Below, piece after piece: positions 1 through 11,600 of a stretch of DNA of 64,000 bases. Below the pieces are notes generated by a model. It saw nothing but the letters and a program-made list of their open reading frames with translations, had not been told where the DNA came from and did not search any database. The stretch comes from Siderastrea radians (taxonomy: Eukaryota > Cnidaria > Anthozoa > Scleractinia > Rhizangiidae). Position 1 is the stretch's first letter, and the number at the start of each line of letters is the position of its first letter. The translations under genes and the position numbers were made by a program. The DNA lies in the NCBI GenBank assembly GCA_964017195.1, contig OZ024895.1, positions 20,273,534 through 20,337,533 on the forward strand, read 5' to 3'.

Positions 1-383
1 TATTTCACTTTTAAAATATACATAGAACTATGTGAAAGTACTGCTGATAAGGTTTCATTTGAATGTCACACCACTGGATTTCATCCACGGACTCGGAAGG
101 TAGAATCATCTTAACGCGAGAGTCTCCATAACTGACTCTGAGAGTGAAAGGGTTAAGCGGTTTTTTATCCGTTTTTAATATGTATACATGTTTAGGGGGA
201 TGATCCGGAAAGTTTTTGTAAGTTAATTTAAACTCCACAGCCTCGACTCTCTCAGCGACAATGTTCGCTTCAAAAAGGGCATTTCCTGCATTTTGGACTT
301 TTCATAAATGATGGGATTGTAACCCCACAACCCTCCCTCCTAAATCTGCTCAACGTTTCGATGTTAAGGTTCCCAGGATTCAA

Positions 384-546
384 GATTATCTATAGCACCT
401 CTTTCCCTGCATCGTTTGGTCTTAAAAAGTACAGTTACAATCATGTAGTAACATTATTGTTAGGGTAAATTTTAACCCGGTGTATCCTTCATGATTATCT
501 ATAGCACCTCTTTCTCTGCATCGTTCTTAAAAAGTACAGTTACAAT
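384..546. repeat. Two-copy direct repeat, period about 109 bp
   Basis: The block beginning gattatctatagcacctc and ending aaaagtacagttacaat occurs at about 384-443 and again at 493-546. The two copies differ by small indels and a few substitutions. Confidence 0.7.
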
Positions 547-899
547 TGGACCCGGTTTTTCGAAAATGATCCGCGGGTTATGCTTCACCCGTTACGACTC
601 GGCTATGATCCAACAAAGGGGAAGGGAATTCGCGCACGAAAAGGGTTCACACAGTAAGTAAGATTTCACCAGAGTGTGCAGACCCGAGCTTTTCACACAT
701 GCTTTGCCCTTCAAGAGTGTGTTTCGCCCATCATGTTTCACTCATGGTCAGTGAATGGAAGGAGAAGGAAATTCACAGACTTTTTTTTTCTGTGTGGAAG
801 CTTATATTTCAGGAAGTTAGAATTTCTTCTGTGGGTTCATTTACAAGCGACTGAATGTCCCTGACTATTGCCTAATCATAAGTGAATAGGACACTTGCA

Positions 900-1037
900 T
901 TTGACTACAACCACCAGAATCCTTCAGTTTGTTCTCTTCTTGTGCAAATTAGTGCTCATTGTTGTTTAAACCTCGCTGGGATTGCAAATTTTAGAAACAA
1001 AGAAAAAACGAAATGAATTCTGGTAGTTGCAGTCAAA
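900..1037. repeat. Small inverted-repeat element (MITE-like)
   Basis: Left end tttgactacaaccaccagaat (900 on) is matched in inverted form by attctggtagttgcagtcaaa ending at 1037. The roughly 95-bp interior has no reading frame. The family is not recognised. Confidence 0.55.
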
Positions 1038-1292
1038 TGATGCCATCATACAAGTTTCCTATTATGACGGGCAAATCATACCTGGAGAATCACTTCAGTG
1101 ATGGGAGTCTTAGTACATGTGTGAGTGCGAGTGCAGTTAACTATTTAGTGATGTTTAATGCTTGTTTTCATTTTTGGCTAGCTTAAATTCATTTATGAGT
1201 TGTCCGTACTCACTTCAGATTTTTCATCTTTCGTGCACTATATCACTAAGGTATTATTTCAGTAGTTTAATTATTTCGTGATCTTTTCGCAG

Positions 1293-1501
1293 AAGCGATC
1301 ACGGCCGACGAAATGACCAGGCCTAGGGATGTTAATGTGGTCAGTGTAGACATAAATGAAGGTCATCAACTGCTGGCATTGCTGAAGGATTACATTGACA
1401 GGTTACAGAAAAAAGCACAAGAGAAACGCAAGCCAGAGTTTTACTCCTGGGAAAACCTTGAATCTTATAAAAACCGTGCCTCGAAACATTCACTAACATG
1501 A
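1293..1501 (+). CDS. Probable terminal exon of an unknown plus-strand gene
   Basis: A T-rich tract ending ttttcgcag (1284-1292) looks like a 3' splice site. From 1293 the frame (phase 1, two bases then codons) stays open for 68 codons to TGA at 1499-1501. The product is charged and helical in look: after an ITADEMTRP start it has a hydrophobic-plus-basic helix (LLALLKDYIDRLQKKAQEKR) and then an aromatic tail around FYSWENLESY. Base composition is higher in GC than the flanks, which supports coding. I do not recognise the family, and earlier exons would lie to the left of the window or in 1-1200, where none is evident. A retroposed fragment is the alternative. Confidence 0.4.
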
Positions 1502-2789
1502 ACTTGGAAAAACCAAAAACAAACGCAAACAAGAAATGCCACCAGGTTTTCCTGAATCGACCGCTGCTAATGTTTGTTCAGTAAACGTTTATATAAGCTG
1601 TACATACGAAGTATTATGTAACCAAAATAACTTCACTCGCTGGTGTCGTGTGGAAACTAGATGGCGCTTTTTCCTCCTTTTTTTTAGATTCTCAATCTTA
1701 ACTGTTTTCCTATGGTTACATTTTGGTACTTTTCTATAATTAAGAATTGTTCTGTTATTTTGTCGTTTTTTAACACCACTTATGCTTGACATAGAATTGC
1801 CTAAAACTAGGATGCCAAGAAAATAAGGAGGGGAAGAAAACTACGAGAAATCACAAACGTCTTAGCAGTTTACACAGGCATATGATGTTTATTGTTTATA
1901 GAAACGTTAGAAACGGTGATATATCCAGGTAAACGGGGTGCGCTGAATATTTTTTTTTATATACTATATTCCAAACCGTCGTTATCTTAAATACTCAAAA
2001 CAACAAAAAAATTGAGTGTGATTGCTTTGAAGAAAAGACAGGAGCTTTAGCTATCCGAAATAACTTGGAAAAAAACTCTAGAAATTAACCCGGTAGTAAA
2101 TACGCTACAGAGTTCATTCTCTAAGGCTTGAGACAGTTGTAAATACTCCTACTGGACGTGAGGTGGTAAATAAAGATTGAGGCGCGTGGTGCTGGTAACC
2201 TGTATGTGGTAAACTAGTGAGGAAGTCCAATTTAGCAAATAGTGTTATACCATAAATTAATTTGTTAATATTTGGCTGCTTTCATTAACATTTTCGGTAA
2301 CAAAACATTGTAAAGATACAAAGTACGCCCACTAAAAGAACTGCAAATCCGCCCATTAAAAGGAACTATAACGTTTAAAAGAAAATGGTCCTGAAATAAG
2401 ATCATCCAGATGATAACAATAGCAGGCAGTGTAAAGGGGCCATGTCACGGAAATTTTGACGCTTTTGTGTGGAAAATGCCCATAAAACATCAAGAGAAAG
2501 AAATCGAATTAATATCTTAACAAGAGATCAAACCATAATCAGTTTCTGTAATTTTTTTGATTTATAAAAAAACAGAGGGAAAACTTGAAAACATTAGCCA
2601 TATGCATTTTCTTTCAAGTTACAATTCATTTTCATCTTAGCAACCCACACTTAATTATAGTTTCAGAAACCTGTTAGAGTAATTTGAATCAAATCTGAAC
2701 TAATTGTTTTGTAGCTATGACTCATAGCTCTCTAAAGTAATCCTAAAAATAGGGAACAAAGCTCCTTTAATAGATATTTGACTGTATAT
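1502..2789. other. Non-genic stretch between exon and transporter 3' end
   Basis: AT-rich sequence with no supportable exon. 2434-2780 starts with aaaggggccatgtcacgg and has the look of a dispersed repeat, but no clean termini could be defined. The region should contain the 3' UTR of the minus-strand transporter next to 2790. Confidence 0.4.
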
Positions 2790-2968
2790 TCAAACGCCAG
2801 CTGCCATCAAATGATCGTCGGGCTGATCATCATACAGGTATTTCTCGGCACGACCTCTGCCCTGTGGATTATTATTTTCCTCTGAAGTTTCTTTCAGCCC
2901 ATGACGGGACAAATGTTCCCGTTCCCATGGCATCTCCAATGACGTTGACAACTGTAATAAAACGGTCC
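2790..2968 (-). pseudogene. SLC1 transporter, last exon (TM8 end and C-terminus), frameshifted
   Basis: Acceptor cctag at 2973-2969; the first base completes a Leu codon split with the exon at 3429-3560. The product begins LDRFITVVNVIGDAMGTG, the TM8 signature of SLC1 carriers (family form DRxRTxxNVxGDxxGAG). Read in frame, it then runs into an unrelated tail and stops at TAA 2874-2872. In another frame the DNA continues with EHLSRHGLKETSEENN and further acidic residues to TGA 2792-2790, which is the expected SLC1 C-terminal tail. About 8 nt of the IVE codons seem to be missing near 2914-2920. The residue after DRF is Ile where EAATs have the Arg that holds the substrate side-chain carboxylate. 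A true deletion, an assembly error or an alternative C-terminus are all possible. Confidence 0.75.
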
Positions 2969-3428
2969 CTAGGAGGGAAGGAGATGGTTGAAGCAGTTCC
3001 GTTAGGCGAAAGCACCTACCTCTATATACGACTTTTCGCCCCCCCCCCCTCACCCCCCTCTCCCCAGAAGATAAGCCCCACCCGCCGAAGATAAATAAAT
3101 CCGAAACAAAAACACAACTTCCAACTTCCAACTTCCTCGATAATAATACTGTCATGTTAATTAGGATATCATTTCGTTGAGTGGAAAAGAAAGGATGTGA
3201 AAGTTTGCATTCATATCCGATCTGTAGTGCACTAAAAAACAATCATCAAGTAGTTGAATATCTCGCCTTCTTGCTTTTTTTTTCTTTCATCGAATTACTA
3301 ACAAGAATAATTCTAGTGAAGGGGAGAAAAGGTGCAAAAGTACAAACAAACATAAGTATAGAAAGAAGCACTACAGAGACAGTGGCATAGTGTTTTTAGT
3401 TTCAATGATATGAAAAAATGCCACTTAC

Positions 3429-3560
3429 AAGAGCCATTCAACGGCAAGGAGGAGCCCCAAGTCATGCAGCGGTAGACCGACGGACTGCAACACAATGATT
3501 GTTGTCATGGCACCTCCGGGAATCCCAGCTGCACCAATCGCTATCAGCACAGACATTGCA
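3429..3560 (-). CDS. SLC1 transporter, exon for HP2 and start of TM8
   Basis: The acceptor is ttaactccacag just before 3560 and the donor gtaagt starts at 3428. The 132-nt exon encodes re-entrant hairpin 2 (IGAAGIPGGAMTTIIVLQSV, family form IGAAGIPxAGLxTMxxVL) followed by VGLPLHDLGLLLAVEWLL, the start of TM8. Hairpin 2 is the extracellular gate of the glutamate transporter fold and helps form the second sodium site. The exon starts with the third base of a Cys codon and ends with two bases of a Leu codon, matching both neighbours. No stop or frameshift. Confidence 0.85.
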
Positions 3561-4158
3561 CTGTGGAGTTAAAATAAAACTAATCGCAATACTAGTATAC
3601 CAAAAACCACTACTGGAGGACAGGGTAAATTACTGATAAATCTCATTCTAAGACTCTTATTGCAAAGTAGCAAAACAATACTTAGCAAGTATTGTTTCAA
3701 TCATATCCCTGACCGCCTATTCTCTTTAATTTCTGGATTAGAATATTCCATTTTATAACTAGGTATAAACATATGCGTTTTATACCCTGCGACGATAACG
3801 ATCAGTGGTTCCGCGACCAAGAAACAATAAAGTTCGAATGAAAGGCTTCTTGCCATGACATCGTAACCAAAAAAAACATTCTTTAACGATAATCTCAGTT
3901 AATGAAGATAGGTATTAGACATGATCTGTTTGTGTTCTTCCAGTATCTTTTTCATCTATAAATTTATTTCTTTTTTTCACAGTTTCTGTAAATGTTGAGC
4001 GCCATGTTTGTAATATACCTTCATATGCTTATTATTATACAGGTCACTGGTTTATTCCAGCTAATCGGTTGATCAGCTGGTCGTTTTTATCAGTTAAAGA
4101 CCGTTTAATTAAATAAAACGAATTTCAGTGATGCCAGACGAATAAAAATAAAAATATA

Positions 4159-4411
4159 GAGCAGTTTTCAAATGAGTGTCGCAAGTAATGCTGAGTTTGC
4201 TTTTGTTTTGCTTTACTTTGCACTCCGATTGGTTAGAAAAGCTCACGTCACTTTCTCAACCAATCAGGCGTAAAAACAAAACCAATCGTGACTTGCTCGC
4301 ACGCGTTTTCCCGAACTTCAATTTCTGATTGGTTTTTGCGTTTTGTTCCTGTTGTGATTGGTTAGAGTAATTACTTTAGTATTGGCTTTACCACACTCAT
4401 TTGAAAACCTC
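4159..4411. repeat. MITE-like element with TIR gttttcaaatgagtgt
   Basis: About 253 bp lying in the transporter intron. The left end gagcagttttcaaatgagtg is mirrored by the right end cactcatttgaaaacctc. The interior is rich in attggtt/aaccaat motifs in both orientations and carries no reading frame. Confidence 0.65.
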
Positions 4412-4678
4412 TTTATAACATAAACCATGCTATAATAACTCCCAGACATGACAACGAACGAACAAAATTGCCAAATTTATGCCTGCAGTCAAGACCTCAC
4501 ATTAAAGTTACTGTCACAGATGCCAACAGTAAAGACCTCATACCAAAGTTGACGTCACAGGTAAACTTTCTTTGTTTTAAACATGGAATATAGAATAAGT
4601 TTTGTGATAGAGAGAAGTGCAAAGGGAAGACGCCACAAACTTTGCATTGAATAAGGCAAAGAAGTAAGACGTTGCCTA

Positions 4679-4894
4679 GGCCCGGTTGCATATAGAAACT
4701 TAAGATTAGGGGAAATTTCTGCAACTGTTCCCTGTTTCCTGAGGATTGTTTCTCATCTTCATTGTGTTTCCAATACTCTTTAATCTGCCTTCGGTCGATT
4801 TATCCATAATAGCGTGCAAGAAAATCCTCCGGAACACGGGGAATGGTTGCAGAAATTCCCACCTAATCGTACGTTGCTTTATGCAACCAGGCCC
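4679..4894. repeat. MITE-like inverted-repeat element
   Basis: About 216 bp. The left arm ggcccggttgcata is mirrored by tatgcaaccaggccc at the right end. Inside the arms the inversion continues imperfectly (gaaatttctgcaac against gttgcagaaattcc). Confidence 0.65.
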
Positions 4895-5304
4895 TGACCG
4901 CTTAATTTACAGAATTGGGAAAGGGACATCCCACTCCTCCTCCTTAATGGGACATTGCTCGCAATGGTTCCGGCTGATATATTTGCTTTCTTAAAGATGA
5001 CCAGAAGCTTGGTTTTTTAGCTAGAAATGTTAAGGGAAAACCTCGAAACGGTGATGAAAGCAACGGAATATAAATTCAAGAGACAAAAAACGGCAAAAAA
5101 AATTAATAATTAGTCATTCTTATTTCTTGACCACCTGTCACGAAATCGAATTCCATGAATCCAATCCGCTCCAAGCATAGTTGTAATACTACAGTTTATC
5201 CCCAATTTAGTTTTATATTCGGTGGAATTTTGCTATGCAACACAGAAATTACAGGTAAGTGAGAGAAGTTTTTTTTCGCGATTTCAAGTGTGCCTTATAC
5301 TCAC

Positions 5305-5499
5305 CAAACCGTGACAATTTTCCCTGGGCTCAAGTCAATGTTGTTTAACTGGGCCACAAATATTATCACAACGGGTCTGTTCAAGGCTGAGCCATCCATA
5401 TTCACGGTTGCACCCAGCGGTAGCATGTAGCGGCTGATGCGTGGGTTAATCCCATTATTCTCTTCAACGCATCGGATGGTTAGAGGCAAGGTTGCAGCA
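5305..5499 (-). CDS. SLC1 transporter, exon for HP1 end and TM7
   Basis: Acceptor ccttctttcag precedes 5499 and donor gtgagt starts at 5304. The 195-nt exon encodes SAATLPLTIRCVEENNGI (end of hairpin 1) and then the TM7 motif NMDGSAL, the family's NMDGT sodium/substrate motif with Ser for Thr, followed by IIFVAQLNNIDLS. It continues a Ser codon from the exon at 13664-13897 and ends two bases into a Cys codon completed at 3560. The residues after NMDGSAL are NRP where EAATs have YEA, so the acidic residue linked to proton/potassium coupling is replaced by Arg. No stop codon. Confidence 0.85.
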
Positions 5500-6718
5500 C
5501 TGAAAGAAGGGAAACACAATTTGGAGAGAGAATATATAAATTGGGAAAGTTAATGATCGCATCAGCAAAAAGTGGAAGCAAAACAAGGTAAGAAAGACTA
5601 AGAGGGTAGAGCAATCCGCCAAAAATGATGTCGAAAGAAGATAGATAGATAGTTTATTACAAAAAAATCCTTATGCAGCCCAAGGGCTGAATTGTGTATT
5701 TGCATTTACAGCTAATATCATTTACATAATTATGATACAAAAACTAAAATTATTATAAATTGTTCTATAAGATTAACCTGAATTTCAGCCGTCTCCTCTC
5801 GTCGCTCACTCCCGAGAGAGACGTCTGAATCAATGAGCCGCTAATGCCGTCCAGTGACGTCACGACGAATCAATGTTAATTTATGTTCCCGCGAAAAATT
5901 CAGCTTTTGTCGCCCTCGAGTCGATGATAGACGCATGCCTGCAGCTCGATGGCAAGGGTCAAGTACCTTTTGTTTTGCTTCTGTGTTATGTCTTTTATCG
6001 CAACTATTAAACTAGTGGTTTCCATAGCAAAGTGAAGTGCTGCGGGTAAAGCGCATGCAGTGGTTTAACGGCCAAAAGTGAATTAAACACAAATATCTCG
6101 GTCGTTGGTGAAACGCGTGACGGACAAGTGCCCGTGACGGACGTCAGTGACGCATCCATGATACAGACGTGACGAGTAGATTTTTCCCCCAAATCTTCGT
6201 CGTGAGTGAAAGAACGGAGAACGAAGTACAACAATTATTTTTAGGTAATATTTGACTCAGAAGAGACCTGCTTTGCTTAAAAACGCGTTTACTCAGATAA
6301 GAACTGCTTTACCTCAAAAAACGAATCGCGTTCAATCCTCGCTTCATCGTGCAAAACGCTTTCTTCACCTGCTTTCAAACTCTTCGCCGCCTTCGCAAAA
6401 ATGTGGCCTCCTACACGAAACAGGATTTCTCCGCTATAAGTTTTTCAAATCCCACTTTACTGACAGTCGAGTGTTCTTTAAGGTTCCAACGTTAAAATGT
6501 TGTGTTTTCTTTCTGAATTGATTGATGACTCAATGGAACAAATACAACAAAATGAATCCTCGATTAATACTGCACAGTTCCAGGAATTGCTAGAAATATT
6601 CTGAGAAACGTATCGGCTGCAATTCAAGATAATTTTAAATTTACCTTCACTTGCTTTCAAACTCTTCGCCGCCTTCGCAAAAACGTGGCTTTCTACACAA
6701 AACAGGATTTCTACATCC

Positions 6719-6874
6719 CACTTGGTCATTCATGACAGCAACCAAGGGAGAAATAACAATAATGATACAGTGTGCTTCAAATTGTGTACACGATTTGGAG
6801 AGTTCACTTGCAACAAGTGGTGCAATCTGGAAAATCATAGATTTCCCAAAGCGCGTCGGAGGATTAACGAAAAC
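6719..6874 (-). pseudogene. RecQ-like DNA helicase fragment (motifs I and Ia)
   Basis: About 52 codons read PPTRFGKSMIFQ and then, 19 residues later, CIIIVISPLVAVMNDQV. The first is a Walker A / helicase motif I of the RecQ type (usual form PTGxGKSxxFQ, with Arg in place of Gly here). The second is motif Ia (usual form VVSPLxxLMxDQV). Motifs II-VI are absent on both sides and the frame runs into unrelated sequence after MNDQV. This is a remnant of a helicase carried by the surrounding TIR element, or of an intact relative of that element. Not functional as it stands. Confidence 0.65.
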
Positions 6875-7020
6875 ATTTTCCCTCGACAGGAAGTGACTGG
6901 AGAGCGTTTACCCGTTCGGGCTATAACTTAGTTAACCCCAAGATTCGATACTGCTTCTTTGAAAGCCTTCGCACAAAGTGGAATCCCCGCAACCGCCATT
7001 TTCCAAACATTCCTTGCACT

Positions 7021-7518
7021 TAGGGGCCGATTACCTGAACCGGGCTGGCTCGGTTAGCAGGACTGGCCCGGTCTACCGAGATGACTGCTCAGCCCGATAT
7101 AGAAGCTGTCGTGTGAAAAGATGGCTACATCAAAGAGCATGAATTGAGTGTTTTTACTTTCGCTAATCCATTATTTTGGTGTATTATTTTCAGTTTTACG
7201 TAGCTTTATGGTCTGATAAACCTTTACGTGTTATATAGAAAGAGAAATATCGATCTTCTGGTGAGCCATTTTGCACTGAAGCCAAATTTAGTGACGAGAA
7301 AGTGTTGGCCCGGCTAGCCGGGTTGGCCCGGCAATCACGATTACATGGTAAATTTTCAGCCCGGCTAGCCGAGATCCCGGCATCGCGATGCCGGGATCCC
7401 AGCTAGCCGGGCTGAGATTTTGCCATGTAATCGCAAAGTTGATTTTTAATGGCGAGATCCCGGCAAACCGAGCCAGCCCGACTAAGCGGGCCAGCCCGCC
7501 TCATGTAATCGGCCCCTT
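7021..7518. repeat. Palindromic MITE, TIR ggggccgattac
   Basis: About 498 bp. The left end taggggccgattacctgaac is mirrored by catgtaatcggcccctta at the right. The core around 7374-7392 is a GC-rich palindrome (cccggcatcgcgatgccggg). Motifs such as cggctagccg and cccggc recur in both arms. It lies inside the TIR element at 5777-7679. Degenerate relatives are at 22080-22300 and 22790-22880. Confidence 0.75.
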
Positions 7519-7740
7519 AGAATAATTCATGAAATAATTTAGGCGAATAATTGAGAATCAGCCAATCAACACCGCTGTCTGGTTTTTGGACAGTGACGTC
7601 ACTGGACGGCATTAGCGGCTCATTGATTCAGACGTCTCTCTCGGGAGTGAGCGACCAGAGGAGAGGGCTAAAATTCAGGCTACTACAAGATGTAATGTCT
7701 AAAGCTGACTGAATAAGATGAAAAACATGTTTAAACCTTA

Positions 7741-8640
7741 CGAGCGCTTGTCTGTAAAAATCAAAGATAACAGGCCAAGGGTGGAAAATTCGATTTCTTT
7801 CATATTTTAATGTTAGATAGGTTAGGGTATAACTAAAATCACTGGATACTTTTTTTTGGCAAAATCTCCTTTTATTTCATGGATAAATGCAAATAACGAA
7901 ATTCCCTTAAAATCGCCATTTGAAGCAGCAAATTGTTACATCAATTTGAGGCGTTTGCGTACAAAAACAAATCCTTCTGTCGTCTTTAAAACACTCAAAT
8001 CTACTTTTGCAATCTCTCAAGAGCTTCAAAAATGATTTTGGTAAAAACTGCATTGTTCTTTGTGTTTGAAATAATTTAATTTTGAAAGTATACATTTTCT
8101 CATCAGGAAAAGTACTTCGTGATTTATATTATTTTTCACCATGTGCTAAACCTTCAAATCGATTCAGCTTCTGGCTGTTGAACTACGAAAAGATGTTCTC
8201 AGGATTACGGCAAAAATTTCTTTGGGCAAACGATTGAGAGCGACGCGAGAGCTTTTCAAAGTTCGTTAAAATGCAGGTTATTTGACCCTTCCTGGCAACA
8301 TTCCATTCGCGAGTCACGCACATATTTTAATATGTTTCGACCCATATGAGATCGAAAACGTCAAACAGAAAAACAGTTCGAAATGCTCTAACCTCATTTG
8401 CTGTAGAGGACAGGTCCAGAGGTCATTTTCGTGTGATTCTTTCGCCGTTCGTCGTATTTTGGTCCTGCTGATGTCGTCCGATGAACCGAATGAACACCGG
8501 CCGCGAATCGGTTGAAATGTATTGTAAACGGTCGAACAGCTCAACGCACCAATGTTTCTTGTAAAGCGTTCGACATCTTTCTGCACTACGCCATCTTACT
8601 CAACGGTTGAGTTGATTTAATACGAGTGTTGCTCAGTTTT
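7741..8640. repeat. Left arm of a 0.9-kb inverted repeat
   Basis: This segment recurs in reverse complement at 11755-12655 with scattered substitutions and small indels. The shared stretch starts near gcgcttgtctgtaaaaatca and ends near catcttactcaacggttgag. Both arms keep a frame of about 77-107 residues starting MTLPGNIPFASH, but neither strand gives a protein I recognise. Confidence 0.75.
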
Positions 8641-11600
8641 CAATGCACAAAAGCATTATCAGATTTGACTGTTAAATTGGGACCAAACGTGGATGGCGCC
8701 GCGTGCGTATTTGGTTTGTCACACAGTGCGTGTCAAAGGCATTTTAGGGGATAGGGGAAGGGCAAAACCTTTGAGGTGAAGTAAAATAACATCCAGTGTT
8801 AATTGCAGGGATTACTCGTGGTTTTAACGGCGTTGTGTGTCTTTCTTACTTATTACCAGTGTTGTTGCAACCATTAAAAATTGCATATGCTACCCTAGTA
8901 GTCTAAAACGCAATTACAACCGTTGTACAAGCTTACAGCTGAGTGGTGCAACAGAAGTGGCGCTACCCAACTTTAATACGGGGAAAAGCTATAACTACAA
9001 GGGGCTCCTTTTTGTCAATTGACGAGAGGAGATTCTACCTATGATCATTGGTGTGCTCTGCTGGTTCTCAGCTGGCACAGGACAGGCACAAGGCACAGTT
9101 ATATCAGGAGTGAAAGTCAGCTCGGTGTTGGATGGAATTTGGACAGCAAGGGTTCTCTCTTCATGACAGATGGGAACGACCTAAGTTTTTAACTGTGCTC
9201 TCTTGTCAGCTGTTTGACATGGTCTACATTACATTAGTGTGTCCTGACTAACGAGTGGGGCTTCTAACAGCACGTCAGTGCTGTTTGAAGACTGTGAAAT
9301 ATGGCACTTAACCATGGTAACAAAAAATGAGTTTCTGTTCCTCAATTTCTGTTTACTAATTTTGCAGAGACAGGTTCCCAGTGAAAGAGATCTCTCACAG
9401 CAGCCAGCGTACTTATCATAATGGATATGTGGATATCATAACAGAAATACGTCAAGCTTCTTGCCCTTAAATTGGAACCAGCGCTCACCTCTAAAACAGG
9501 AGGATCTTGCACTTCAACGTCTATTATCTCTTTCACGTTCTACATACACCTGAATGATTACGAAGAGAAGCAGTGAGGCTTCCATCGATAACCTGGCTAA
9601 TATTCTGATAGACCATAACCGAGTATAAAATTCACCCGATCCAACTCTTACAAGCGAACCAGTCTTGCGTAAGATAACTTCAGATCCCTTTTTCCCCAGT
9701 CCTATTTCACTTTTTGGACACTCTCCCTTTCCTTACCGTGGCCCGGGACCAGGCCCCTTATGCTGCAGCTTCTGGTCGACACTATTCCAAGTTTTGCACG
9801 ATGGTTGGGACATATCGTCATTGTACTGAAGCGTTCGTTGTAAAAAAAATAAAATTGAAAATTAAAAAAAACTAGCCTGCGTTGCAGCCGGCCCGCGCAT
9901 TGCCGAAACTTGAAACCGTCGATATAGTCCGGTCTATACAGGCGGTGTAGAGTGTCTGCGACGCAGGCTAAAAAAAACTTGCCCCTCGGCTAAAACTAAG
10001 CCGACTTGTGACTTGTGGTATCAGACCCGTAGCAACACAGGTAGCCCAAGCGTAATAGAAGAGTTTGTGTGGAAAATCGAACTGAGAATTTCTATCGATA
10101 AAAAATGAACTTTAAAAGGTAAAGCTCTTGAATAAAGAGGGGAAATGGTACCTGGTGTTGTTTGCTGTCTTCCTGTGAAGTTTTAGCGCCTTTGGAGAGG
10201 TTTTAATTTTCTACACTGAAGCAAGGCTGAAATAAATGCTGCGAGCAAATTGGCCTAGTCAAAGCCCTCCCCTCCCCCCTTCTCTTCAAAATCAAAATAC
10301 TCACTCACACAGATACTAACACTGTTCACAATGCAACAGTTGATGTTGATTTCGTCAAAAAGGACACCTTTTTGGGGACATCGTTCATTGAAGATTTGCC
10401 AAAAAGCTGCTTCCTGTTTGTTTTTTTGCCGACAAAGTTGTTGGCAACATCCACCAGACTTATAGCATCAGTTTTAAAAAAGTACCCTTAAAGTTACAAG
10501 GTTTGTTAAAATTGAAACCAGGCACCTTAATACCTTTAATAGCTAAGCGACTTTTGTGTATTTGCTGCAAGCTTTAAGCCCATCATGTTGTTTTAAAACA
10601 AGTCTGAGGAACAAAATTATATTTATCTCTCAAATTGACGCTCACGAGAATCTTCATTAAGAAGGAGGTGGGTTATCCGAGGAAGAAGAAGAAGAAGAAG
10701 AAGAATAGAGGGACAAAAGTTACTTAAACGTTTACGAGAGTTTGGTAAAACAGGTCCGAAATTCGTAGCTTGGCTGCCGAACTTCACAGTCTTAAGCTAT
10801 ACTGCCAGGGTCAAGGTGACATGGGTGAAGAAAGACATTGGTAAGCAACCTGGGCGACTGAAATGTGCTGTGGGCTAGTAGAGTTTTGAAGCCCACTTGC
10901 CCGGTGGCTAGTGACTCAACAGATGTCGAACCCTGTTAAAGGCTGTGAAATTATAAAAGGCACTTTAGCATCAGCATTCGAGACTGATTGTTGCACATTA
11001 ATTTGTTTTAATTATATATTTTTGGCTCATTTATTGTAATTTTCTTTTAACTTCCAAAAATTCTGGGGGCTCAAGCTCCCCCCCCCCCCCTGCCCCTTCC
11101 CCTTCTACGGGCCTGGGTATTCTTGGTGCATGAAAGTCAAGAAATAATCTTTTTCAAGCTTTCAATTCGTCTAGTGTTGTAACCACAAACTCCGCCAGCA
11201 GGAACATGGAACCAACAACAACCGTCTTCTGTGCAACGAAGCAGTTCATGTATGTATGTATAATAATCATTTGTGAAAAAAAAGTCCGAGGTCCCCCCTC
11301 TAAGCCAAAACAATAAGCACAAACTAGTTAGTCACATCGCAATTTCCGTGATAAAAACGATTTTAATGTTCTGGACTCGACGTTTTGGAGAGGTTTTTAA
11401 CTTAAGCGAGTATACGTACCCTTTTTAGCCACTTTTCGTATTCGAACACTGTTATTTTCATGCCTACAACTCACGCGGAGGGGTGACTACTTTTTCTGTA
11501 TTCAGGCACGGGAGGTTGAGATGTCTAAATGTAGCACTTATTTTGTTTCGTATTTTTGGTCCATTACTAGTTCCTCACATTTCTCAAAACCCGAGCCGTT

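Larger units (their letters stand above)
1..1290. other. Non-genic stretch with short repeats
   Basis: No convincing gene is seen. A short minus-strand reading frame at 11-238 carries wording (position 60-240, 'ccactggatttcatcc') that looks like a dispersed repeat rather than an exon, so it is not called. A local direct duplication (384-443 and 493-546) and a small inverted-repeat element (900-1037) are listed separately. Confidence 0.5.
5777..7679. mobile_element. DNA transposon with 90-bp TIRs carrying a RecQ-like fragment
   Basis: The left end cctgaatttcagccgtctcc (5777 on) and the right end (reverse complement cctgaattttagccctctcc, ending 7679) form TIRs of about 90 bp that match closely through gtccagtgacgtcac. 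The flanks show no clear target duplication. The interior holds two direct copies of a 65-bp block (6364-6430 and 6649-6717), a helicase fragment on the minus strand (6719-6874) and a nested MITE (7021-7518). No transposase is seen, so this copy is probably non-autonomous. The superfamily is not assigned. Confidence 0.7.

Noticed and set aside
8282..8515. MTLPGNIPFASH... frame in the inverted arms as a gene
   Set aside because: Present in both inverted arms, so noted as a finding, but there is no domain, splice context or upstream promoter to support a CDS.
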